A stretch of 13,588 bases of DNA. It comes from CAYQJC01 sp964417825 (GTDB lineage Bacteria; Patescibacteriota; Minisyncoccia; Minisyncoccales; CG1-02-41-26). The position numbers were made by a program, and so were the translations under genes. The stretch's first letter is position 1. Each line of letters starts with the position of its first letter. The notes beneath the pieces were generated by a model. It searched no databases and had not been told where the DNA came from. It saw nothing but the letters and a program-made list of their open reading frames with translations. The stretch spans positions 1 to 13,588 of the forward strand of contig CAYQJC010000017.1 of assembly GCA_964417825.1 (NCBI GenBank), written 5' to 3'. Positions 6,294-12,231 of this stretch are shown here, one piece after another.

Positions 6294-7307
6294 TTATCTT
6301 TCTTCTTTAATTTTAATTTGTCTTATCCTGAGAGCGAGAACAACTATTATTCCCAGAAGAATGATTACTGCTCCGATGAGAATAATCTTCCAAACCGCAG
6401 CATATTTCAGTTCCTTATTTTCAGCAATAAGTTCTGCAATTTTCTTTTCGCGAGCATTAAGTTCTTTTTTTAAGTTAGCAATTTCTTCTTTCAGAGACTT
6501 TATCTCTTCTTGAAATTTTTCTCTTTCTCTTACTAAAACAGAAATTGCTTTCTCTTTTTCTTTAATTTCGTCACTCAATTTCTGAACGCGACCTTGAAGA
6601 GCAATTACTCTCTCGCTTAATTTGCCGTTTTCCTTGTTGAGAGTTTCGATTTTCTTTCTTTCTTCTCCAAGAGCTTCTTTTAAGGACTGATTTTCTTCTC
6701 GGATTGATTCTAATAACTTCTCAGCTTCAGCTCTCCTCGTCTCAATTCGAGAAAACTCTTCTTTTAAAGTAGTAATTTCTTCCTTAAGAGAATTGTTTTC
6801 AGCGATTAAGCCCCTGATTTTCTTATTCAATTCTTCTTTCCCTAATTCCAGAAACGAAATTTGCTTTTCTCGATTTCGAAGTTCTGTCAACAAACGAGCG
6901 TTTTCTTTCTCAAGATTCCCCGCTTCTTTTTCTAGTCCGTCTCTTTCCACCATCAGCTTTACTACTTTTCCTCTTAGTTCTCTAATCTCTCTATCTTTTT
7001 CCTCAAGTTTCCATACTTCCTTGGCAATTTTTTCCAGATTAGGTATCTCAACCACAGTTCCCCATTTGATATAATTAGGATTCTCGATTTTATTTCTTTC
7101 CTGAACTACTTTGATTAACTCCCAATAAGTTGCTTCTCGCCATCTCTGGAGTAAGGATTTGGTAATATTCCATCCCTTGGGTACTCTGATTTTTAGCCAA
7201 TATTCCTCCTCAAATTCCTTTACATCGCCCCGAGAAGACCAGGTAACTACCAATAAAACCAGAAAACCTACCAGAACCGTAAAGATTATCTTTCTTTTTC
7301 TTGACAT
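6294..7307 (-). CDS. Envelope protein: TM helix, LysM-like domain, long coiled coil, TM helix
   Basis: I do not recognise a named family for this 337-residue protein. A basic N-terminus (SRKRK) and hydrophobic helix at about 7-23 form a signal anchor. Residues 45-89 fit a LysM-like pattern (WNITKSLL ... YWELIKVVQERNKIENPNYIKWGTVVEIPN), suggesting peptidoglycan or glycan binding; the fit is by eye. A heptad-rich, highly charged coiled coil fills about 95-300. A second helix (303-326) is followed by the basic tail RIRQIKIKEER. Predicted topology has both ends in the cytoplasm and the LysM plus coil outside. The start is firm: GGAGGAG lies 6 bases upstream of the ATG. It is downstream of uvrB on the same strand with its own candidate promoter. 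A wall-spanning structural or tethering role is an inference. Confidence 0.75.
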   Translation of the reverse strand: MSRKRKIIFTVLVGFLVLLVVTWSSRGDVKEFEEEYWLKIRVPKGWNITKSLLQRWREATYWELIKVVQERNKIENPNYIKWGTVVEIPNLEKIAKEVWKLEEKDREIRELRGKVVKLMVERDGLEKEAGNLEKENARLLTELRNREKQISFLELGKEELNKKIRGLIAENNSLKEEITTLKEEFSRIETRRAEAEKLLESIREENQSLKEALGEERKKIETLNKENGKLSERVIALQGRVQKLSDEIKEKEKAISVLVREREKFQEEIKSLKEEIANLKKELNAREKKIAELIAENKELKYAAVWKIILIGAVIILLGIIVVLALRIRQIKIKEER

Positions 7308-7313
7308 TTTTCA

Positions 7314-7320
7314 CTCCTCC
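7314..7320 (-). promoter_or_regulatory. Strong ribosome binding site of the LysM/coiled-coil gene
   Basis: GGAGGAG on the minus strand, six bases from the ATG at 7307, is one of only two strong Shine-Dalgarno sites in the window. It decides the start of this gene. Confidence 0.75.
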
Positions 7321-7390
7321 ATGTCTTCTATATTTTTTTATTTTCTTTTTCTTTATAAAATAAAAAGAGCTTCTTAACGCTAATGCTAAC

Positions 7391-7418
7391 ATCTTACTCA
7401 GAGCAACCATTTTGTCAA
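7391..7418 (-). promoter_or_regulatory. Candidate promoter of the LysM/coiled-coil gene
   Basis: On the minus strand a perfect TTGACA (7418-7413) overlaps the uvrB TGA stop. It is followed by a 16-base spacer and TAAGAT (7396-7391, four of six -10 matches). This would give a leader of about 75 bases ending in the strong ribosome binding site. The weak -10 keeps confidence moderate; read-through from uvrB is the alternative. Confidence 0.4.
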
Positions 7419-9361
7419 GCTTTCTTTAATTTTCTGATAAGATCTCTTATCTCAGCTGCTCTTTCAAAATCAAGGTTTGCTGCAGCAATTTTCATTTCTT
7501 TTTCTAAAAGCTTAACATCTTTTACTAAAGCAAATTCTGAGCCAATAGTTTTTTCCTTTGAAACAAATGGCCATTCTCGGATTTCTTTTACAATTGGTTT
7601 TGGGGTGATATTGTGTTTTTTATTATATTCTATTTGGATTTTCCTTCTTCTTTCTACCTCTTTAATGGCTTTTTTAATAGAAGTAGTTTGCCTATCAGCA
7701 TACAAAATACAATGACCTTCTGGGTGTCTAGCTGTTCTGCCCATAGTCTGGATCAAAGTGGTTTCATTTCTTAAAAAACCTTCTTTATCAGCATCTAAAA
7801 TAGCAACTAAGCTGACCTCTGGCAAGTCAAGTCCTTCCCTCAGCAGATTTATTCCAACAATCACATCATATTCGCCTTTTCTTAACTTTCTGAGGATTTC
7901 TGGTCTTTCTAAAGTTTTAATCTCAGAGTGTAAATAATGGGTAGAAATCCCTTGTTCCTCAAGATATTCAGATAGCTCCTCAGCTAATCTTTTAGTCAAA
8001 GTGATAGCTAAGGTTCTTTGTTTCTTTTTAATTCGCTTCTTAATTTCTTCGATCAAATCTTTAATTTGGTTTCCGGTTGGTCGGATTTCAATAGATGGCT
8101 CCAAAAGCCCAGTTGGTCTTATTAGTTGTTCCACCAGTAATTTTGCTTTTTGCTTTTTGATTTTTGATATTTCATAAGATCCAGGAGTGGCTGAGACAAA
8201 AATTACCTGTTTAACTTTTTTCTCAAATTCTCCAAAACTCAAAGGCCGATTGTCTAAAGCAGAGGGGAGGCGAAAACCATATTCAATTAAGGTTTCTTTT
8301 CTTGAACGATCCGTGTTGTACATCGCATGCAGTTGAGGAACAGTCATATGAGATTCGTCAATAAATATTAAGAAATCCTCTGGAAAGTAGTCCAATAAAG
8401 TGAATGGTGGCTCGCCTGGCTCTCGGAATTCTAGATGTCTTGAATAATTTTCAATTCCATGACAATAGCCAGTTTCTTTTAACATCTCTAAATCGTAATT
8501 CGTTCGTTGTTCCAACCTTTGAGCTTCAAGTAATTTTTTTTGTTTTTTTAACTCTCGCAATCTTTCTTGTAATTCAAGCTTTATATTTTCTATAGCAATA
8601 TTTAATTTTTCTTGGGGAGTTACCCAGAACTGAGCAGGGTAGAGTTTATAGTTTAGAGTGAGGAGTGAATAGGTTGAGGAAAGAGAAGGTTTCACTTTGG
8701 AAATTTTATCAATCTTATCACCAAAAAATTCAACCCTTAAAATTTCTTTTCCAGTAACTAGAAAAATTTCAACAGTATCGCCCCGAACTCGGAAAGTGCC
8801 GGGTTTTAAGTCAATATCATTCCTCTGATATTGCAAAGAGGTTAGGTGAGAGATAAAATCTTTCCTTTTTATCTCTTGCCCCACCTTTATTTCCAGAGAG
8901 ACTTTTTGATAGGTTTCAGGGGAGCCAATATTGTAAATACAAGAAACTGAAGCAACTACTATCACATCTTCTCTGGTTAACACATCCTGAACAGCAGCAT
9001 GTCTTAATTTATCTATTTCTTGGTTGATTTTGGCATCTTTTTCAATATAGGTATCGGTTTGGGGGATATAGGCCTCAGGTTGATAATAATCATAGTAAGA
9101 GACAAAATAATGAACGCCATTTTCTGGGAAAAACTCTTTAAATTCTTGATATAATTGAGCAGCTAATGTCTTGTTGTGAGAAATTATTAGAACTGGCCTT
9201 TGGGCTTCCTCAATAACTTGGGCCATTGTAAAAGTTTTTCCCGAACCGGTTACTCCTAAAAGTACTTGGTGTTTTGCCCCAGCTTGGAGGTTTTTAACTA
9301 ATTTTTCAATAGCCTGAGGCTGATCACCAGTTGGTTTGAACTTGGAAACTAATTTGAACAT
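7415..9361 (-). CDS. uvrB: Excinuclease ABC subunit B
   Basis: This 648-residue helicase-like subunit of nucleotide excision repair verifies damage delivered by UvrA and recruits UvrC. The Walker A motif is GVTGSGKT (Lys42). The damage-probing beta-hairpin is Tyr-rich (SYYDYYQPEAYIPQTDTYIEKD, split around 88-108). The DESH box is at 335-338, followed by FVSATPGSYE. Helicase motifs V and VI are LLREGLDLPEVSLVAILDADK and QTMGRTARHPEG. The C-terminal UVR domain (about 613-648) ends LDFERAAEIRDLI. The start MFKLVSKFKPTGDQPQAI is canonical. Residues about 226-240 (SLSSTYSLLTLNYKL) are encoded by degenerate 7-base repeats and differ in look from the usual family loop. It is transcribed divergently from ruvA across 30 bases; no Shine-Dalgarno is seen. 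Confidence 0.97.
   Translation of the reverse strand: MFKLVSKFKPTGDQPQAIEKLVKNLQAGAKHQVLLGVTGSGKTFTMAQVIEEAQRPVLIISHNKTLAAQLYQEFKEFFPENGVHYFVSYYDYYQPEAYIPQTDTYIEKDAKINQEIDKLRHAAVQDVLTREDVIVVASVSCIYNIGSPETYQKVSLEIKVGQEIKRKDFISHLTSLQYQRNDIDLKPGTFRVRGDTVEIFLVTGKEILRVEFFGDKIDKISKVKPSLSSTYSLLTLNYKLYPAQFWVTPQEKLNIAIENIKLELQERLRELKKQKKLLEAQRLEQRTNYDLEMLKETGYCHGIENYSRHLEFREPGEPPFTLLDYFPEDFLIFIDESHMTVPQLHAMYNTDRSRKETLIEYGFRLPSALDNRPLSFGEFEKKVKQVIFVSATPGSYEISKIKKQKAKLLVEQLIRPTGLLEPSIEIRPTGNQIKDLIEEIKKRIKKKQRTLAITLTKRLAEELSEYLEEQGISTHYLHSEIKTLERPEILRKLRKGEYDVIVGINLLREGLDLPEVSLVAILDADKEGFLRNETTLIQTMGRTARHPEGHCILYADRQTTSIKKAIKEVERRRKIQIEYNKKHNITPKPIVKEIREWPFVSKEKTIGSEFALVKDVKLLEKEMKIAAANLDFERAAEIRDLIRKLKKA
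8644..8678. repeat. Degenerate heptamer repeat inside uvrB
   Basis: On the plus strand consecutive 7-base units read GTTTATA, GTTTAGA, GTGAGGA, GTGAATA, GGTTGAG. Read on the minus strand they encode part of a loop at about residues 228-239 of UvrB. The periodicity is imperfect, so the call is tentative. Confidence 0.45.
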
Positions 9362-9382
9362 AAAGAAAATTAAAGTTATTAT
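9354..9382 (+). promoter_or_regulatory. Promoter of the ruvA operon
   Basis: TTGAAC (9354-9359, overlapping the first codons of uvrB), a 17-base spacer and TATTAT (9377-9382), nine bases before the ruvA ATG. The predicted start point is only a few bases before the start codon, so the transcript is nearly leaderless. The uvrB promoter must share the same 30-base gap, but I cannot assign it confidently. Confidence 0.5.
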
Positions 9383-9391
9383 TAAACTAGT

Positions 9392-9961
9392 ATGATTAGC
9401 TACTTAGAAGGCAAGATTATCTTAAAAAAGCAAAATTTTTTGATTTTAGAAGTCTCAGGAGTGGGCTATCAGATCTTTCTTTCAAAGAGATCACTAGCCA
9501 AAATACCACAAATTGGCCAAGACCTCAAGGTTTTTTGTTATTTAGATATTGGAGAAAGAAGCTTGAGATTATATGGCTTTTTAGATTATGAGACATTGGA
9601 ACTTTTTAAGTTAATCCGGAATATTCCCGGCGTGGGACCAAAAGCAGCTTTAGAAATTTCTTCAATTGGCCCTCCAGAGAAAATTAAAAAAGAAATAGAA
9701 AAAGGAAATGAAAAAATTTTTGAGGGAATTCCAGGAATTGGCAAAAAGAAAGCCAAGAAAATTATTTTAGAGCTTTCTGGAAAACTGAAAAGTTTTTCTT
9801 CTCCAGAAAAAGAAAAGATCCCAGAAGATGAAGCGTTTTTGGCCTTAGTCAATCTCGGTTTCAAAAAAGAAGAAGTAAAAAAGGTTCTCTCTCAACTTCC
9901 GAAAGAGATGAAAGATCCTCAAGAGAAAATTAAACAGGCCCTCAAACTCTTAGGAAGATAA
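9392..9961 (+). CDS. ruvA: Holliday junction branch migration protein RuvA
   Basis: This 189-residue protein binds four-way DNA junctions as a tetramer and loads the RuvB motor. Domain I is the OB fold (1-64: MISYLEGKI, VSGVGYQI, YGFLDYET). Domain II has two helix-hairpin-helix motifs, IRNIPGVGPKAALEI (75-89) and FEGIPGIGKKKAKKIILEL (110-128). After an acidic linker, domain III (about 145-189: EDEAFLALVNLGFKKEEVKKVL) is the RuvB-binding part. The length is close to the family norm. No ruvB or ruvC is adjacent in the window. The TAA stop overlaps the ATG of the next gene by one base (TAATG), implying coupled translation. No Shine-Dalgarno is seen; a promoter ends nine bases upstream. Confidence 0.96.
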   Translation: MISYLEGKIILKKQNFLILEVSGVGYQIFLSKRSLAKIPQIGQDLKVFCYLDIGERSLRLYGFLDYETLELFKLIRNIPGVGPKAALEISSIGPPEKIKKEIEKGNEKIFEGIPGIGKKKAKKIILELSGKLKSFSSPEKEKIPEDEAFLALVNLGFKKEEVKKVLSQLPKEMKDPQEKIKQALKLLGR

Positions 9962-11238
9962 TGAAAAATCTTATCAGAAAAATCACCCCTTCGTTTTTTT
10001 TAAGTTGGTATCATTTTTTATTGGCTTTGCTCGGAGCAATTTTATACGGATTCCCCTCCCGACGATTAAAAGTCATTGGAGTTACCGGAACCAAGGGGAA
10101 ATCAACAGTGGTAGAGTTAGCTGGGCAGATTTTGAAAGAGGCAGGATACAAAATTGCTTCAATTTCTTCAATTAGATTTAAAATAGGTGATAAAGAATGG
10201 CTGAATGATTTGAAAATGACAATGCCAGGCAGATTAAAGCTTCAGAGATTTTTAAAAGAAGCAGTGGATAGTGGGTGCCAGTACGCCATAATTGAGGTTA
10301 CCTCTGAAGGAATTTTACAGCACCGCCACCGTTTCATTGATTTTGATGTGGTAGTATTTACTAATTTATCTCCTGAACATATTGAGAGGCATGGTTCTTT
10401 TGAGAAATATCGAGAAGCAAAAGGAAAATTATTTCAAGCTTGCTCCAAAGTTCATATCTTAAACTTAGATGATGAGAATGTGAATTACTTTTTAAAATTT
10501 AAAGCGGAAAGAAAATTTAGCTTTTCAATTTTCAGAGATCAAATTTCCCTAAAAGGCCCTGCTTTGGTTATTAGAGCAAGTGATATTAAAGAAAGGACAG
10601 GTGGAGTAAGTTTTAAGGTCGAAGGGATTGAGTTTAACCTTCACCTTTTCGGGGAATTCAATATTTACAATGCTTTAGCAGCAATTTGTATAGGGTTGTC
10701 GCAAGAGGCTAGTTTGGGAGTTTGCAAAAGGGCCTTAGAGAGAACAGAAAGGATTGCTGGCAGAATGGAGGCCATTATTGAAAGACCCTTTAAAGTTATT
10801 GTTGATTATGCCCACACCCCCGATTCTTTAGAGAAAGTTTACCAAACCCTAACTCATCAACTCATCAACTCATCAACTCATCAACTAATTTGTGTTTTGG
10901 GAGCAGCTGGTGGAGGCAGAGATAAATGGAAAAGACCAGTAATGGGGAAAATTGCTGCTAAATATTGCAATGAGATTATTTTAACTAATGAAGATCCTTA
11001 CGATGAGAATCCAATAAAAATAATAGAAGAAATAGCAGCAGGCGCAAGAGCCCAAGAGAAAATAAAGAAAATTTTAGACCGGAAAAAAGCAATAAGGACA
11101 GCTTTGAGTCTAGCAAGACCTGGGGATACAGTCATAATCACTGGCAAAGGTTCAGAACCCTGGATGTGTGTTGCTGGTGGTAAAAAAATCCCTTGGGATG
11201 ATAGAAAGGTCGTTAAAGAGTTACTTTCTGAAATTTAA
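9961..11238 (+). CDS. MurE-like Mur ligase with N-terminal membrane helix
   Basis: This 425-residue Mur ligase is best matched to MurE, which adds the third amino acid to UDP-MurNAc-dipeptide. The Mur N-terminal UDP-binding domain is missing and a hydrophobic helix (11-30, SWYHFLLALLGAILYG) takes its place. The ATP loop is VTGTKGKST (41-49). EVTSEG (112-117), NLSPEHIERHG and YREAKGKLF follow, the last with Lys154 at the normally carbamylated position. The C-terminal domain has VDYAHTPDSLEKV, GAAGGGRDKWKRP and GKGSEPW. At the substrate motif the family's DNPR (meso-Dap enzymes) reads EDPYDENP (344-351), so Arg is Tyr and the added residue is uncertain. Residues 297-309 repeat THQLI because an 8-base tandem repeat is embedded there. 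The Shine-Dalgarno is AGGA (9952-9955). Confidence 0.85.
   Translation: MKNLIRKITPSFFLSWYHFLLALLGAILYGFPSRRLKVIGVTGTKGKSTVVELAGQILKEAGYKIASISSIRFKIGDKEWLNDLKMTMPGRLKLQRFLKEAVDSGCQYAIIEVTSEGILQHRHRFIDFDVVVFTNLSPEHIERHGSFEKYREAKGKLFQACSKVHILNLDDENVNYFLKFKAERKFSFSIFRDQISLKGPALVIRASDIKERTGGVSFKVEGIEFNLHLFGEFNIYNALAAICIGLSQEASLGVCKRALERTERIAGRMEAIIERPFKVIVDYAHTPDSLEKVYQTLTHQLINSSTHQLICVLGAAGGGRDKWKRPVMGKIAAKYCNEIILTNEDPYDENPIKIIEEIAAGARAQEKIKKILDRKKAIRTALSLARPGDTVIITGKGSEPWMCVAGGKKIPWDDRKVVKELLSEI
10851..10887 (+). repeat. 8-base tandem repeat inside the MurE-like gene
   Basis: AACTCATC is repeated four times exactly (10851-10882), followed by a partial AACTA. It encodes THQLINSSTHQLI in the loop between the HTPDSLEKV helix and the GAAGGGRD strand. 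Eight bases is not a multiple of three, so gain or loss of one unit would shift the frame, while three units (24 bases) add eight residues. Confidence 0.9.
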
Positions 11239-11253
11239 ACCTAAGAACAAAAA

Positions 11254-11355
11254 ATGGAAAAATTAGTTGAAAATTTAGTTAAAATAGGTTTTCCCTTTTA
11301 CCTTTGCTATTTTGTGGTTAAAGAGATTATTAAGAGCAGAAAATCCGAGGACTGA
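11254..11355 (+). CDS. Possible 33-residue membrane microprotein (YvrJ-like)
   Basis: A short frame, ATG to TGA, encodes MEKLVENLVKIGFP followed by a hydrophobic stretch (FYLCYFVV) and a charged tail (KEIIKSRKSED). The amphipathic start, the central GFP and the single membrane helix resemble the small holin-like YvrJ family (about 40-50 residues), though it is shorter. It sits 15 bases after the MurE-like stop and 41 bases before archease, in a gap that would otherwise be one of the longest in the window. There is no good Shine-Dalgarno. Given its size it may be a chance frame. The YvrJ comparison is by eye only, and the role of that family is itself unclear. Confidence 0.35.
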   Translation: MEKLVENLVKIGFPFYLCYFVVKEIIKSRKSED

Positions 11356-11396
11356 AGAACTAACTTTCCCCACTTTGAATATTTTAAGGTAAAAGA

Positions 11397-11801
11397 ATGA
11401 AAAAATACCAAATTTTAGAACACAAGGCTGATTTGAAGATAAGAGCTTTTGGCAAAACAAAAGAAGAACTTTTTTCTAATATGCTCTTGGCAATGACTGA
11501 AAGCCAAAAAGCCACCATCTTGCCTCAGGAAGTAAGAAGAGATTTTAAGATAAAATCCTCTGATTTGCCTTCCCTTTTGGTAGATTTTCTAAGTGAAGGT
11601 TTGTATTTGAGTCAAGTGAATAAAGAAGTTTACAAAGAAGTAAGATTTAAAGAGTTCACTGATAATGAAATAAAAGGAGAACTGATTGGCCAAAAAGTGG
11701 AAAGTTTTGGTGAAGATATTAAAGCAGTTACTTATCATGACTTAGATCTTCACCAAGAGAAAGATGGTATCTGGGAAGCAACGGTCCTTTTTGACATTTG
11801 A
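11397..11801 (+). CDS. Archease (RtcB activator)
   Basis: This 134-residue protein helps the RNA ligase RtcB load GMP and turn over repeatedly. Family landmarks are YQILEHKADLKIRAFGKTKEELF at the N-terminus (shown here in full only as landmark; key residues His9 and Asp12), LLVDFLSEGLYL (60-71), EDIKAVTYHDLDL (106-118) and the C-terminal WEATVLFDI with Asp133. The usual HTAD reads HKAD, but the metal-binding Asp and the VTYH motif are kept. The Shine-Dalgarno is AAGG (11386-11389), seven bases before the ATG. rtcB lies 430 bases downstream, on the same strand but behind a terminator and the 94-residue gene, so the two partners are neighbours yet probably in separate transcripts. Confidence 0.92.
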   Translation: MKKYQILEHKADLKIRAFGKTKEELFSNMLLAMTESQKATILPQEVRRDFKIKSSDLPSLLVDFLSEGLYLSQVNKEVYKEVRFKEFTDNEIKGELIGQKVESFGEDIKAVTYHDLDLHQEKDGIWEATVLFDI

Positions 11802-11818
11802 CAAAAATTTATTATCAG

Positions 11819-11866
11819 ATAAGTTAAGAAATAAGTTAAGAAAATGCCCTTTAAGAAGTTAAGAAG
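11819..11866 (+). repeat. Tandem and direct repeats before the 94-residue gene
   Basis: ATAAGTTAAGAA occurs twice back to back (11819-11830, 11831-11842). AAGTTAAGAA occurs a third time at 11856-11865 within a doubled TTAAGAAG (11851-11866). The stretch fills the leader between archease and the next ribosome binding site. It resembles slippage-generated repeats. Confidence 0.75.
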
Positions 11867-11868
11867 TG

Positions 11869-11876
11869 AGGAGGAG
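11869..11876 (+). promoter_or_regulatory. Strong ribosome binding site of the 94-residue gene
   Basis: AGGAGGAG lies four bases from the ATG at 11881 (the AGGAGG core is six bases away). It fixes the start there rather than at the in-frame GTG at 11866. It is one of the two strongest Shine-Dalgarno sites in the window, suggesting the small protein is well translated. Confidence 0.8.
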
Positions 11877-11880
11877 AATT

Positions 11881-12165
11881 ATGTTTAAGATAATTAAAGA
11901 GGTAAGAGTAGAAAAGGGAAGAATTTATCAGATTCCCAAAGGCACCACTAACATTGGAATTAGAAAAGATATATTGAGATTTGTAGAACCACAAGACAAT
12001 TGCGAGCCTCCCTTAACGATCTGGAAGAGTAGGCAGAATGTAAGATATCTTCCTTGTCCTTCAAAAGCTAGATGGTGCAAGATTGTTGAATGTAGACACG
12101 ATCCAGCGGGTTGGAAGCACTCATTGCAATTTTTAGATGAGAAGAAATCGGTCATAATTTTTTAA
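11881..12165 (+). CDS. Unknown 94-residue basic protein between archease and rtcB
   Basis: I do not recognise this protein. It begins MFKIIKEVRVEKGRIYQIPK, has no signal peptide or membrane segment, and is rich in Lys, Arg and Trp. Four Cys are at 41, 59, 66 and 71, the last three within 13 residues (LPCP, RWCKIVECRHD) together with His73, so a metal site is conceivable but fits no spacing I know. The C-terminus is SLQFLDEKKSVIIF. Evidence that it is a real gene: a strong ribosome binding site, an intrinsic terminator starting in its stop codon, and a full frame without rare features. Two TTGACA boxes lie at 11791-11796 and 11798-11803 without a convincing -10, so it may be the last gene of the ruvA operon. 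A role in RNA repair is suggested by position only. Confidence 0.7.
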   Translation: MFKIIKEVRVEKGRIYQIPKGTTNIGIRKDILRFVEPQDNCEPPLTIWKSRQNVRYLPCPSKARWCKIVECRHDPAGWKHSLQFLDEKKSVIIF

Positions 12166-12203
12166 CTGTCTACTCTTGTTTTCTGAGTAGGCAGTTTTTA
12201 TTT
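12164..12203 (+). terminator. Intrinsic terminator after the 94-residue gene
   Basis: AACTGTCTACTC (12164-12175) pairs with GAGTAGGCAGTT (12185-12196) over 12 positions, with one U-G wobble and a 9-base loop. The stem is followed by TTTTTATTT. It starts within the TAA stop, ends the operon and separates it from rtcB. Confidence 0.85.
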
Positions 12204-12217
12204 CCGAGAAATTCAGC

Positions 12218-12223
12218 TAAAAT
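12218..12223 (+). promoter_or_regulatory. Candidate -10 box of rtcB
   Basis: TAAAAT lies eight bases before the rtcB ATG, with no Shine-Dalgarno. As transcription from upstream is stopped by the terminator, rtcB needs its own promoter. A start 6-7 bases after this box would give a leaderless or nearly leaderless mRNA. No convincing -35 is seen, since that position falls in the terminator T-tract. Confidence 0.45.
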
Positions 12224-12231
12224 AAAAGAAT

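Noticed and set aside
7210..7410. 66-codon minus-strand frame across the start of the LysM protein gene
   Set aside because: Lys-rich low-complexity translation of the leader region, overlapping the well-supported gene with the strong ribosome binding site; no conserved features.
10851..10887. Regularly repeated units as a CRISPR array
   Set aside because: Units are 8 bases, directly adjacent with no spacers, and lie in a coding frame; no cas genes are present.
11866..11880. GTG start for the 94-residue protein
   Set aside because: It would place the start codon before AGGAGG, which is correctly spaced for the ATG at 11881.
11844..11888. 14-codon frame (MPFKKLRSEEENYV) overlapping the start of the 94-residue gene as a leader peptide
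   Set aside because: Weak ribosome binding site, and its codons are mostly the direct repeats and the Shine-Dalgarno itself; chance is more likely, though translational coupling cannot be excluded.
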